A DNA stretch of 64,000 nt from Metabacillus litoralis (GCF_020524045.1 NZ_JAIVKL010000002.1:248001-312000), one strand, 5' to 3'. Counted from the stretch's first letter, positions 24,182 through 34,053 are shown. Notes: generated by a model not told the origin, from the letters alone. Program-made: numbers and translations.

Positions 24182-26053
24182 TTAATCAGTGACCTTCAAT
24201 AAATAATCAATTAATGCTTGTTGTTCTTCTTTTGAGAATCCTGTTGATTGATCCACCCAGTATTCGTGCCCCTTGCCATTGACATGTACTGACCTTAATT
24301 TCTCGTTCTTTGTGTTAGCCATTATTACTTTATTTCGTAAATTTGAATCAATCATGGCTAATAAGCTATTTCTTGGAGAAGATTTGATTCCTTTTAATAT
24401 TGTTCCAGGAACTCCAAGGTCTTTCTCAATATTAGGTCCAACAGCCACACCTCCATCATGAAGATATGGTGCACTCCAGTATAATCCGTACAAACTTATT
24501 GTCTTATATCCACCAGCTGATTTCCCAAAGGCCCAGCTAAGTTTTAATTGCTCTTCTTGTTCTTTTGACATTTTAACTTCTTTTACAATAGGCTTTTTAG
24601 GTAAAGGTACTGGTGTTTCAGGATCATATAAAGAAGGTGATGCAAAGAAATTTTCTAGTTTTTTGAATCCTTTTGCTCTTGAATCATCTGTTTTAATTTC
24701 TTGAGAAGGTATAACCTTATTGTTTGTTAAATAAGTTCCACCATGACAAGAAATACAGCCTGCATTTTCAAAGACAATTCTTCCTTCAGCTCTAGTTGTG
24801 TCGGACCTTGCCTTCAAGTCTGTTTTAGGTGGATGCAATGTATTCATGTACGCAGACAATGCATTTTGTTGCTCCCATGCACGATAACCTTCTGAGCTTG
24901 AAAATAATCCCACACTTGTCATATATGATACTTTGGGATAAGTTGAAGCTGGAATTAATTCATTCACTCCATCAGCACCTGGAGTAGGATCTACTTTTGA
25001 AAAAAATTCTGTTGGTTTCATACCTGTTTCAGGATCATAGCGAAACTTTTTATTTGCTGCATTTTGAAGAAGTGTGGCAAGATATAACTCTTTATCGATA
25101 TTTAATACTTTTTTACTTATTGCTGTTTGTGAAACAGAATCCATATTTTGCGAGTGTGCATTATTAATTGCAGCACTTAACCCTTTAAATGGTCCAATCT
25201 GACCTTGTCCACTCCATCCGTATGGTTGATCTCCTATTGTAAATACATCTAGAAATTGAACAGGGTTATTTTTAAAATCAATTGTTGTATCATTACTTCC
25301 TTTTGGCCATTTCATAACTTCTCGATCAACAAAGTCCTCAAGCATATCAATATCAGGTAGTGCTTCAAATTCCCCTTCAGAATTTTCAATCACACGGTTT
25401 TCATCTTTAATAAATTGTTTAATACTTTCCATTTCTGTATGGGTAAAATATGAAGCTGTATTGGTAGATAAAGCTAATATTAATCCCACATCAAGATCTG
25501 AATTTGGAATTCCTTGAACAACTTCTCTTTCTTGATTCACACTAGCATGACAAAGTGCACAACTAATCCCAGCCTTCATATGACCTTCTTCATATTTAAA
25601 TTTAACACCTAATGGAACATGTGTACCTTTTGGAATATCTAGACCAGTTTCAATCAAATCACCCTTTTGAAAGGTACGATCTCCAACTTTTACAGTTTTA
25701 GCTGATTCTATGATTAAATTATCTGTTCCTTGCCCTTTTAATTTAATTATTGCTTTTGTAATAGCTGGAAAAGAAAATGCTCCATCAAACATCCCCATAA
25801 TGTCTGTAAAAAAAACTTCATTACCAAAAGTATCTTGGTAAAATACCTTTTTCCCTTCTTCAATCAACTTATCTTGATCTTCATTTTGTAAAAATGACAC
25901 TTGGTGAAAATTTTTCAAATTTTTGTTCTCACTGTTGAGTATTTTTTCATTAGGTGGTAGATAAGCATACTCTGGTTCTACTATTGTTAAATAAACAATG
26001 ACTCCTGTTACCAATATAAAAATAACTAATAATGAAATTATGCTCTTACGCAC
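24182..26053 (-). CDS. Membrane-anchored dihaem cytochrome c
   Basis: A 623-residue protein with one N-terminal helix (about residues 5-24) as membrane anchor and a large outside domain. Two covalent haem sites are visible: CALCH at residues 165-169 and CISCH at 433-437. The spacing, about 270 residues apart with a Trp-rich region between, recalls the dihaem peroxidase/MauG/RoxA superfamily, not small electron carriers; I cannot place it more exactly. The start is GTG at 26053, preceded by a GGGGGG box at six bases. It is the first gene of a pair with the zinc alcohol dehydrogenase. Possible roles are peroxide reduction or oxidation of a substrate with electrons passed to the respiratory chain. 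Confidence 0.8.
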   Translation of the reverse strand: MRKSIISLLVIFILVTGVIVYLTIVEPEYAYLPPNEKILNSENKNLKNFHQVSFLQNEDQDKLIEEGKKVFYQDTFGNEVFFTDIMGMFDGAFSFPAITKAIIKLKGQGTDNLIIESAKTVKVGDRTFQKGDLIETGLDIPKGTHVPLGVKFKYEEGHMKAGISCALCHASVNQEREVVQGIPNSDLDVGLILALSTNTASYFTHTEMESIKQFIKDENRVIENSEGEFEALPDIDMLEDFVDREVMKWPKGSNDTTIDFKNNPVQFLDVFTIGDQPYGWSGQGQIGPFKGLSAAINNAHSQNMDSVSQTAISKKVLNIDKELYLATLLQNAANKKFRYDPETGMKPTEFFSKVDPTPGADGVNELIPASTYPKVSYMTSVGLFSSSEGYRAWEQQNALSAYMNTLHPPKTDLKARSDTTRAEGRIVFENAGCISCHGGTYLTNNKVIPSQEIKTDDSRAKGFKKLENFFASPSLYDPETPVPLPKKPIVKEVKMSKEQEEQLKLSWAFGKSAGGYKTISLYGLYWSAPYLHDGGVAVGPNIEKDLGVPGTILKGIKSSPRNSLLAMIDSNLRNKVIMANTKNEKLRSVHVNGKGHEYWVDQSTGFSKEEQQALIDYLLKVTD

Positions 26054-26277
26054 ACTAATCCCCCCTTTGTCAGATCTAGAAATTTAAATAAAATACGGAC
26101 ACAATTATTATTCTTCTTAGTAGCGAAGACATACCACTTTTTTTAAAAAAGTGACATGTGACGTTTCTATATATTCAAATATAGCTTTATAAAATCAAAT
26201 GTAGATTTAATCCATTACCATTTATGAATTTACAACTTTTTAAAACACACTAATAACCAAAATGAGATCAAAATAAA

Positions 26278-26300
26278 AAACATCCATTCATAGGATGTTT
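26278..26300 (-). terminator. Hairpin terminator downstream of the SRPBCC gene
   Basis: AAACATCC (26278-26285) pairs with GGATGTTT (26293-26300), followed on the minus strand by TTTATTTTG. It lies about 215 bp after the SRPBCC stop. Confidence 0.65.
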
Positions 26301-26319
26301 AGAAAGTTGATTTAGTATT

Positions 26320-26498
26320 TGGTTATTAATGATTATTGATGATTTTTAGCATTTATTGATGAAGGTGAATAAGAATGGACTCCTGATAAGAAAAGCTTGT
26401 TAACAGATGACCCCCAAAACGGGTAGCTTACGAGAAGGCACCAGTACCTAAGAATTGCAATTGCTGTAAGGAAATCACCTACAATAGTTAACAGCGCC
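26320..26498. repeat. Degraded full-length family-1 element
   Basis: From GGTTATTAATGATTATTGAT to AGTTAACAGCGCC the sequence follows family 1 in order: GATTTTTAGCATTTATTGATG, GACTCCTG, GAAATCACCTACAATAGTTA. Identity is low and no target duplication remains. It fills most of the 26054-26515 gap. Confidence 0.55.
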
Positions 26499-26515
26499 AG
26501 AATTTAAAATCTTGA

Positions 26516-26968
26516 TTATTTCACTTTTTCAAGTTCTTGAATCTTTGAAGCTATTGATTTAGTTAGGTCCTGTGTCATTTCTTTAATATTTTTCTTTAAT
26601 TTAGCATTAATCATTTTAGACATTGCTGCTTCAGATGATAAATCTAAAAATCCATTCATTAATGTTTCTTGAGAACTTATCTCTTCTGCAAGAAAATAAC
26701 CATGACCAGAGATTTTTTCATTTAAACCATAAAGATTAAAAGTAACTTTATTAGGCTCTTCCCATTTAGTAATTTCGACTCGAAGCTCTACCTTCTTCTT
26801 TATAAGTCCAAAGTCACTTTTAAATGTCCATATGGAATCTGTGTTATTAATTGTTTCATGGTCAATATATCCCGGAACAAGTGGTGCCCAATTATCCATA
26901 ACACTCACAAAATTCCAAATTGATCGAATAGGAAGGCTAACTCGTATTTGATGAAGCTCGCTTGGCAT
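26516..26968 (-). CDS. SRPBCC-family protein, CoxG-like
   Basis: A 150-residue protein of the START-like SRPBCC fold, related to CoxG (carbon-monoxide dehydrogenase subunit G). The fold is suggested by an N-terminal strand-helix (QIRVSLPIRSIWNFVSVMDNW), the VPGYIDHETI loop, paired strands in the middle and a long C-terminal helix. No CO-dehydrogenase genes are near, and many Bacillus members have no known function. They are thought to bind hydrophobic ligands or aid membrane targeting of cofactors. The ATG at 26968 has GAGGAT upstream. It appears monocistronic. Confidence 0.75.
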   Translation of the reverse strand: MPSELHQIRVSLPIRSIWNFVSVMDNWAPLVPGYIDHETINNTDSIWTFKSDFGLIKKKVELRVEITKWEEPNKVTFNLYGLNEKISGHGYFLAEEISSQETLMNGFLDLSSEAAMSKMINAKLKKNIKEMTQDLTKSIASKIQELEKVK

Positions 26969-27081
26969 ATCTATATCCTCACTTTCTATACAAATAGTTA
27001 TTTGTGAAGTAGTATTAGTTTGACTTTATTCACGAAAACTAAATGTTATGCAAAAATAAGGTTATAAATTTTAATATCTTA

Positions 27082-30000
27082 TTATTCTTGGTTAATTTCT
27101 ACAATTGGCATGCGGATAAAAATAGTTGTTCCTTTTTCTAATTCACTTTCAGCCCAGATAAAACCGTTATGACTCTTTATAATTTCTTTACATATTGACA
27201 ATCCTAATCCATGACCTTTCATTGAGGGACGTGTAGAAACAGTAAAATTACGTTCAAAAACATATGGTAAATCGTCTTTATCGATCCCTAGCCCAGTATC
27301 AGAACAAGCGATAATAATATGGTCTTGTTCCAAGACTAATTTTAATTCAATTCCTCCTTCTTCGGTATGTTTAATAGCATTAGTTAATAAGTTAGTAAAT
27401 ACTTGTTTTATTCGTTCAAAATCAACCTCAATAAGAGGATATTCCAAACCGTTTTCCACCTGAGGTAATTTTAAATGTAAATGTAACCCCTTCTTTGACA
27501 CATCATATTCAAACGATTCTTTGATATGTTTTAATAATCGATCGATTCGAACATAATCAAAACTAAATGACAGATGACCAAATTCTAATTGTGTTAAATC
27601 AAATAAGTCATTTATCAATATATTCAAGCTTTTTATTCGCACAATACTATTTCTAATATAATCATTTCTTTGTTCTTCCGTTTCAGCAAAACCTTCCAAT
27701 ATTGCTTCCATATAACCCTGAACACTAGCAATCGGTGATTTTAAATCATGAGAAATATTGGATAATAATTGCCTTCTTCTTTCATCAGCAGAAGCAACTT
27801 GTTCATGAGCCTTAATCAATTGATTTTTTGCGTATTCTAGATCAACCGTTCTTTTTTGTACTTTGTTTTCAAGCTCTCTATAAAGAGTAGCATTGTCAAT
27901 TAATATGGCTGCCTGTGTTGATAAGAGTTTAAGAAATTTAAGTCTTTCCTCAGTAAAAACATGTGAAACCCTTTCATTTTCTAAATAGAGAATTCCTTTC
28001 AAGTCTTGTTGATACATAATCGGCAAACAAATAATTGACTTTGCTTTTGAATTCTTAATATATTCATCTTCTTGAAAAATGGCATGTTGACTAGCATAAT
28101 CCAACTGCACTATTTCTCCTGTTTTTAAAACATATTGAACAACACTTTTTGAGTAGCCGCTGTTATCCTCTTGCTGCCTTTCTTGATTAGATTGTGCGAC
28201 AACAGTTAGATCTTCAACCTGTTTTAATAATATCGTTCCTTTTGTTGCACCAGTGTTAGAAATGGTAATCGAAATTAGTTTTTCTAATAATTGCTCAATT
28301 TGTACTTCTCTAGATAAAATTTGCGCAGCTTGATATACTGCATTTAATTCAAAATTTTGAAGAGAATTGCTTTCACCTTGATGAGATAGAGGTGAAGTAA
28401 CGATAGAATGTTCAAACCTTACCACCATATCTTCTGCCTTTTTTATCGCTCCCCATTTCATGAAGTGATGATAAGCTTCAGTTAAATAAAAACTTGCTTG
28501 CTTTTGGCGATTTTCTTTCATATAAAATAGACCAGCTGATTCATAACAAATTGCTGTCATATGGACAAACGAACTTGTTTCACATGATAATATAGCTTCG
28601 TCAAAATACTTTATTGCATGTTTTTTCTTATCAGAAATAACAGCTAACTCAGCTCTTATTAAGAGTTGTTTTCCTTTGTAATTAACAGGTGATTGTTCAG
28701 CATATTTTTCTAGTATTTGATAGCTTTTTACAATATTTTTATATAATTCATTTTTTGTTTTTATGTTCTTTACACTCTTATATTTCCTTATGAGAACTAA
28801 AGCTTGATAGAAATAAAATTCAGGTGCGATAACTAATGTTAATCTTTTTGTTACTAATGTTGATAGTTCTTGTAAAACTTCAGAAGCAAAGTCAGCTTTA
28901 TTGAATAAATATGCCATTGTCAAACGTATTGTATAATGTATTATTTTCGCTGAATCATCATCAATAATCTTTTTAAAGTGCCAATTATGATTTCTGACTC
29001 CTATAAGATGATTCGTCCACTCAAGTACTTCTGCAAGAAAGCCCTCAGAAATAACGTATTTAATTTCTTTAATAAATGATTGTTGTTTTTTTGTGACCTT
29101 TCCTAGTTCATTTAAATTCGTACCATTTAATAAATGGCTGATCACAATAAATGAACTGTTTGCCCCAGCTAGGTGGAGGTTACCTGATTGCACGCAATAT
29201 TTCTGAGATTTTTCTAATAATGTAATATTTTCTTTGATATGTTTTTTCCAATGATTCACAAAACTACCAAATACAAAATACACTCTTCCTTGCACATCAA
29301 TTCTTTCATTCTTATTGGCATATAAAAGAGCTAATTTCCCAAAATCATATGATTGAGTGAAATCACTAAATCCAGCACTTAGGATTAATGCATAATTATT
29401 TAAAACTAATGGGCTAAATTCAGTTAACCCATATTTCAGGGTCATCCTCATCGCTCTAAGCATAAAAATTGTTGATAGATTTTGATCAACATGATAACTT
29501 GGTCCATTTAAATTGATCAATGTTTTTAAGATAAGCGTTTTTTCTTCTGATTTTATTAAAGGCAAATTCAGGATATCTTCTGGCTTTTTACCGATGAAAG
29601 CCAGCTTGAGGAGAAGAAGTTCAACTAGAACATCCAATTTAGTTGGTTTACTCGGGAACTTCTCATCAAACAATCTTAATGCAGTTACTCCTGAAACAAC
29701 TGCTTCTTTTACACGATGTACATGGGTATACAATGTGATTTTTAAATTGTAGATTGCCAGTTTTTCAACCTTACTTTTAGCATTGCTTAATACAAGATCA
29801 AAGGTAAATTCTGATTGCTCAAATTGACTATTTAAATAATAAGCTTCTCCTAACTGTATAAGAAGGTCAAATGTTAAATCGTAAAACAATTCCCATTGAG
29901 TCCCTAAAATTTCATGAGCTATTAAGAAGTAGGATAAAGCTGATTGGAATGCTGCTGATTTTTTTGAATATTTCCCTGCCTGTATATTCAATTTCACTAA

Positions 30001-32193
30001 TTTAATTTTCTCTTTTTCAGTTATATCTTCTCTTGAATAATTAAGATGATACAAGATAATTAATAGCTGTGCCTCATCATTCTGCCTATCGCTCGCTAAC
30101 AAATATTTACCAATTCTTGAATGAATTAACTTCTTTTCATTAAAATCGATTGAAGCATAAATTGTTCCTTGTATTTGGTCATGCACAAATTTATATTTTA
30201 CGTCTTCATTCGTATTTTTAAATTTTTTACTGCTAGACAATTGAGATACTAATCCATCATCAATTGCTTTTTGAAGAATTGATTTTGTTGTCGTACTATT
30301 CTGTTCAGCATTGTTTGATAATGTCTGCAAATCAAAAATACTACCAATACAAGAAGCTATCTTTAAGAGTAATTTTGTTTTATTTGGTAATGTATGAAAT
30401 CTATGCTCGATATGCGTGACAATATTTTCTTCCATTTGAGAAAACATTAGTTTCGTTTTATCAACTTTACAGACTTTTTTTAATTCATCAAAAACAATCA
30501 CTTCACTCGTAATAAAAGAATGAATCAATTGTTTAATATGAAAGGGATTTCCTTGTGAAAGCCTTAATATGTTATTTGATAAATATGCAAGATCTTTTTT
30601 ATCTTTAATAGAAAACGTGTTTAGCCAAACTTTCAAATCATCTTCTGTTAAACCATTTAATCTTAATTTGTTAATTGGTGTTTTTCTAATTAGATTCCTC
30701 TCCAAAAGATGAAGATGATGGTCGATATCCACTTCGTTTTCTCGATAAGCACCAATCACTAAGAAATACTCAGTTTCTTTATTAGATAACAAGTACTCAA
30801 TTAGATTTAAAGAAGCAGGATCAGCCCATTGAATGTCATCTAGAAACAAAATCAAAGGATGCTCTTTCTTAGCGAAGATTCTAATTAGTTTTTGAAACAT
30901 AAAATAAAAATGTGATTTAGTATCAGCAGAATCAATACCTTTCACTTGCTGATCACTTATATCTACTAACCATTTTAATTCAGGTAAATAATTAGATAGC
31001 ATTGGGAGGTATGCAGAAAGGTCATGTTGTAATGTTTCTGCCCAATATTTTTTCGAATTATTTTCTACTAGTATTTTCTTTAGTAATAACTTAACTGCCG
31101 TAAGAATTCCACTATAAGGCGTATTTTTAATCAGAAGATCAAACTTACCTTGAATAAAATAGATTGGTTTATTTTTCAAATCATTTTTTAGTTCTTCTAC
31201 CAATGCAGTTTTTCCCGTTCCTGAATCTCCAAAAAGTAAAAAAAGCTGTGACTCACCTTTTTCAACATTGCTACAAACGGTTTTTAATTGGTGTAATTCT
31301 TCCTGCCTACCATATATCCGATCTAATGACAGAAGTGATAAATGATCATGATGACTGGTTGAGAATAAATGGACCATATCTTTATCAAATAATTGTCTCA
31401 ACCTGATTAAATCTTCTTTTAATGAAAAAACAGATTGGTAACGTTCCTCTGGAGATTTATTTAATAGCTTTAGAATCATTTCAGCTAGAGCAACAGGTAT
31501 ATTTTGATTAAGCTCACAAGGGTGTATAGGTTGTTTCGTTAAATGCTTTTGAAACCATTCAATCGGTGTATGAGCTAAAAAAGGTGTTCTTTTCGTTAAG
31601 TACTCATAAAAGATTACTCCTATAGAGTATAGATCTGTTCGATAATCAATAAATCTATTCATTCTTCCTGTTTGTTCAGGAGCTATATAAGGTAGTTCTA
31701 AATCATTATTAAAATGATAGTGATGAGTTTTTTCAGAGGGTTCTTTCCTACTATGATGAAATCCAGTCAATTTAATGTCTTTCGTTTTTGGGTCAACAAA
31801 AATTGTAGTAGGTGAGAGATTACAATGAAGATAGTGACGTTGATGAATTTCTCCCATTATAGAAGTTAATTTAATTGCAAAATCAAGAAAATCATTGATT
31901 GATTGATCACTATCAAAGATTTTCCACAAAGGGAGAGAAGATGTATATTTATAAAACGTTCTTACACCGCGCCCCTCAATACCTAGCGGTTGTAAAACTT
32001 CTTCCATTCCTAATTCATTTAATATATTGACCTCATGCTGATGACCAATTTCACCATTTAATGAATTTTTCTTTGCTTTCAAAATTTTAATCAGTACTTT
32101 TTGATTATGAATAGAAGAATAGCCACTATAAAAAGCAACAGATTGACATTCTGCTATTACTTCCAATGCTTGAACGTTTAGTAATGATACCAT
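27082..32193 (-). CDS. Giant pseudokinase-AAA ATPase-GAF-histidine kinase
   Basis: A cytosolic signalling protein of 1703 residues. Domains in order: (1) Ser/Thr kinase-like fold, about residues 10-270, with KILK and the APE motif (IAPEQT) but HCN (residues 123-125) in place of HRD and TGF in place of DFG, so it lacks the catalytic and metal-binding Asp and is probably a pseudokinase; (2) a STAND/AAA ATPase with GDSGTGKT (322-329) and a FLDDIQWAD Walker B, followed by a long TPR-like helical region to about 1250; (3) a GAF domain, about 1290-1430; (4) a histidine kinase with SHDLKSP (His1482), a TNAIKHTE N box and DTGLGI/GHGLGLSI ATP-binding motifs. It lies downstream of an OmpR-type regulator, its probable partner. 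The ATG at 32193 has AAGGTGG ten bases upstream. Confidence 0.88.
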   Translation of the reverse strand: MVSLLNVQALEVIAECQSVAFYSGYSSIHNQKVLIKILKAKKNSLNGEIGHQHEVNILNELGMEEVLQPLGIEGRGVRTFYKYTSSLPLWKIFDSDQSINDFLDFAIKLTSIMGEIHQRHYLHCNLSPTTIFVDPKTKDIKLTGFHHSRKEPSEKTHHYHFNNDLELPYIAPEQTGRMNRFIDYRTDLYSIGVIFYEYLTKRTPFLAHTPIEWFQKHLTKQPIHPCELNQNIPVALAEMILKLLNKSPEERYQSVFSLKEDLIRLRQLFDKDMVHLFSTSHHDHLSLLSLDRIYGRQEELHQLKTVCSNVEKGESQLFLLFGDSGTGKTALVEELKNDLKNKPIYFIQGKFDLLIKNTPYSGILTAVKLLLKKILVENNSKKYWAETLQHDLSAYLPMLSNYLPELKWLVDISDQQVKGIDSADTKSHFYFMFQKLIRIFAKKEHPLILFLDDIQWADPASLNLIEYLLSNKETEYFLVIGAYRENEVDIDHHLHLLERNLIRKTPINKLRLNGLTEDDLKVWLNTFSIKDKKDLAYLSNNILRLSQGNPFHIKQLIHSFITSEVIVFDELKKVCKVDKTKLMFSQMEENIVTHIEHRFHTLPNKTKLLLKIASCIGSIFDLQTLSNNAEQNSTTTKSILQKAIDDGLVSQLSSSKKFKNTNEDVKYKFVHDQIQGTIYASIDFNEKKLIHSRIGKYLLASDRQNDEAQLLIILYHLNYSREDITEKEKIKLVKLNIQAGKYSKKSAAFQSALSYFLIAHEILGTQWELFYDLTFDLLIQLGEAYYLNSQFEQSEFTFDLVLSNAKSKVEKLAIYNLKITLYTHVHRVKEAVVSGVTALRLFDEKFPSKPTKLDVLVELLLLKLAFIGKKPEDILNLPLIKSEEKTLILKTLINLNGPSYHVDQNLSTIFMLRAMRMTLKYGLTEFSPLVLNNYALILSAGFSDFTQSYDFGKLALLYANKNERIDVQGRVYFVFGSFVNHWKKHIKENITLLEKSQKYCVQSGNLHLAGANSSFIVISHLLNGTNLNELGKVTKKQQSFIKEIKYVISEGFLAEVLEWTNHLIGVRNHNWHFKKIIDDDSAKIIHYTIRLTMAYLFNKADFASEVLQELSTLVTKRLTLVIAPEFYFYQALVLIRKYKSVKNIKTKNELYKNIVKSYQILEKYAEQSPVNYKGKQLLIRAELAVISDKKKHAIKYFDEAILSCETSSFVHMTAICYESAGLFYMKENRQKQASFYLTEAYHHFMKWGAIKKAEDMVVRFEHSIVTSPLSHQGESNSLQNFELNAVYQAAQILSREVQIEQLLEKLISITISNTGATKGTILLKQVEDLTVVAQSNQERQQEDNSGYSKSVVQYVLKTGEIVQLDYASQHAIFQEDEYIKNSKAKSIICLPIMYQQDLKGILYLENERVSHVFTEERLKFLKLLSTQAAILIDNATLYRELENKVQKRTVDLEYAKNQLIKAHEQVASADERRRQLLSNISHDLKSPIASVQGYMEAILEGFAETEEQRNDYIRNSIVRIKSLNILINDLFDLTQLEFGHLSFSFDYVRIDRLLKHIKESFEYDVSKKGLHLHLKLPQVENGLEYPLIEVDFERIKQVFTNLLTNAIKHTEEGGIELKLVLEQDHIIIACSDTGLGIDKDDLPYVFERNFTVSTRPSMKGHGLGLSICKEIIKSHNGFIWAESELEKGTTIFIRMPIVEINQE

Positions 32194-32322
32194 TTGAATG
32201 TTACCACCTTCACTTACTAAAATAATGCAATAAAGCTTTAACAAATCTTTAACGATTTTTAAACTAGGTTTATACTTTTTGAAGTATCCTACTTACATAC
32301 CTATATTTTTAGGAGGGGTTTG

Positions 32323-32475
32323 ATGAAGCCTGTGCAAACATCATTGCATTTTGAGGGAAAAGAACTTGATTATGAATGGACTGTTCTTATAAAAGAAGCA
32401 CTAGAAATGGGCATTACTAAAGAAGAAATCATTTCTTTCTTACAAACGTTTCCTTTTATTGATCAAAAGCATTAA
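32323..32475 (+). CDS. SinI-like anti-repressor, 50 residues
   Basis: This small gene has a clear AGGAGGGG box (32311-32318) before ATG 32323 and ends at 32475. The 50-residue product contains EWTVLIKEALEMGITKEEI, which matches the SinI domain: an aromatic E-W pair, LI-x-EA, a Gly-Ile turn and an E-E-I helix followed by FLQ. In B. subtilis SinI binds and inactivates the biofilm repressor SinR. No SinR gene is in the window. It lies between the response regulator and the giant kinase on the opposite strand, starts divergently from the kinase, and overlaps the 3' end of the regulator by 20 bp, so the transcripts would be antisense to each other. Confidence 0.8.
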   Translation: MKPVQTSLHFEGKELDYEWTVLIKEALEMGITKEEIISFLQTFPFIDQKH

Positions 32476-33175
32476 ACTTATAACCCATTCCCCTTAGCGT
32501 TATAATATAAATTGGTTCAGATGGGTTTGGCTCAATTTTCTTTCTTAAATTACTTATATGAACCATTACAGTTCTATAATCACCTAAGCTATCTTCACCC
32601 CAAATATTCTCAAACATTTGCTCGACATTGAACACACGATTAGGATTATCTGCCATTAAACATAATAGTTGAAATTCCTTTGCTGATAAAGATATATTTC
32701 TATTTTTCATCTTAACTATACAGCTTAGTTTATCAATATACAGATCCTTAAAAACAAGAACTAAATTTCTATCTTTTTGTTCTGAAACAAAATTTTGTTG
32801 ATAGCTTGTATGTTTACGACGTAAGTGGGCTTGTACTTTAGCAACCAAAACTGCAGGACTAAATGGTTTTGTTATATAATCATCTCCACCAATTCGATGA
32901 GCTAATATTTTGTCAAAATCTTCTTCCTTAGAACTGACAAATAAGATTGGTGCATCTGTTTTTTGACGTAATAACCTGCACACTTCATAACCATCAATAT
33001 CTGGAAGCAAAACATCTAAAATAATTAAACTAGGTTTATGTAAATTTACAAGATGAACGGCATCTTTTCCAACAGTTGATGTTATTACTTTAAAACCTTC
33101 TTTAACTAAATACATTCTTAAGATGGATTTCAAGTCTAAATCATCATCAATTATTAATAATGTTTCTCCTGCCAT
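32456..33175 (-). CDS. OmpR-family response regulator
   Basis: A 239-residue two-domain regulator. The receiver has the acidic cluster IIDDD, phosphorylated Asp54 in IILDVLLPD, the Thr/Ser switch position in FVSS and Lys in YITKPFSP. The C-terminal winged helix contains ISLSAKEFQLLCLM and RTVMVHISNLRKKIE, the recognition helix of OmpR/PhoB proteins. It is transcribed in the same direction as the giant histidine kinase and lies upstream of it, so the kinase is the likely phosphate donor, although 262 bp and an opposing SinI-like gene separate them. Target genes are unknown. The ATG at 33175 begins right before the receiver. Confidence 0.92.
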   Translation of the reverse strand: MAGETLLIIDDDLDLKSILRMYLVKEGFKVITSTVGKDAVHLVNLHKPSLIILDVLLPDIDGYEVCRLLRQKTDAPILFVSSKEEDFDKILAHRIGGDDYITKPFSPAVLVAKVQAHLRRKHTSYQQNFVSEQKDRNLVLVFKDLYIDKLSCIVKMKNRNISLSAKEFQLLCLMADNPNRVFNVEQMFENIWGEDSLGDYRTVMVHISNLRKKIEPNPSEPIYIITLRGMGYKFNAFDQ

Positions 33176-33557
33176 AAGTTCAATTATCCTCCGTCTAAAA
33201 ATAAGCTAAATAAAACAAAGTCTTCAAAATATAGGCTCTTCTAACTAGATTATATTGAGTTTATAATTAGCTTTATAGTTATATCTTTAAACATCCTTAA
33301 CATATCTTATTATATACTGTTTTCGACATTCTTCAATCAATAATATGTAATTATAGGAAATTTGTAGAAGACCATTCCCCATAATAATCCTATAAAATTA
33401 ACTAATACCTAGTTAAGAAGATTGCTAGGTATTACCTACTTAAGGATAATCAAACGAACAATAAGTTAAGAAACGAAAAAAATGAGTTTTATTAACATTT
33501 TTTATAAATACTTTATTTCTTTATTTGAACAAAGCATTGCTCCGATCTACACAATAT
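33176..33557. other. Non-coding gap upstream of the response regulator
   Basis: About 380 AT-rich bases lie between the response regulator start and the next gene's stop. They must contain the regulator promoter, but I see no clear -35/-10 pair. A 43-codon plus-strand frame near 33483 lacks a ribosome-binding site and is not called. Confidence 0.4.
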
Positions 33558-33971
33558 TTACAACCATCTTAGTGCTATTGTTAAATGACAACATTCAATA
33601 TTATCGTAACTAGAGGATAATTTCATATTTATCCCATCTGGAGTAAAAGATGTTTTGACTATTGATTTAATACCTGTCGATTGAATAAGACGATTCACTT
33701 CATCCATATTCGATTGCTGTGCTGCATACATCACTTTATTTGCAAACGTTTTAGAATCAGCCAATTTATTTAAAACAATACTAGCTTCCTTCATCAGGTT
33801 TCTCATTGCTTTAGCGGATTTTTCTAAAAGTGTAGAGTCTACATCAGGAAATTGTCTATTTGTTTTCAAATTGTAGTGATTTGAAACAAAATACTGTGGG
33901 ATATAATTAATGGGGACCTGATTTTCATAATACATATATTGATACCTTGGCAGACAGTAACAGTTACCCAT
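33558..33971 (-). CDS. Unknown protein with Tyr/Cys-rich start
   Basis: A 137-residue protein. The first 40 residues are rich in Tyr, Asn, Pro and Cys (MGNCYCLPRYQYMYYEN), as in spore-coat-type proteins. The rest is a compact helical segment (LEKSAKAMRNLMKEAS, then TFANKVMYAAQQSNMDEVNRL) ending in a beta hairpin with two Cys. It resembles small Bacillus proteins tied to the spore or coat, but I do not recognise an exact family. The ATG at 33971 has AAGGAG nine bases upstream. It is a single gene with no visible partners. Confidence 0.6.
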   Translation of the reverse strand: MGNCYCLPRYQYMYYENQVPINYIPQYFVSNHYNLKTNRQFPDVDSTLLEKSAKAMRNLMKEASIVLNKLADSKTFANKVMYAAQQSNMDEVNRLIQSTGIKSIVKTSFTPDGINMKLSSSYDNIECCHLTIALRWL

Positions 33972-34053
33972 ATTAAGCAGCTCCTTAAGATTTTTTTACA
34001 CATAATAATATACTGAATTAAGAGCTGTTGGTGACTATTATTTTAAAATGTAT

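Noticed and set aside
33483-33614. 43-codon plus-strand frame with a hydrophobic segment
   Set aside because: No ribosome-binding site, and it overlaps the 3' end of the minus-strand gene at 33558.
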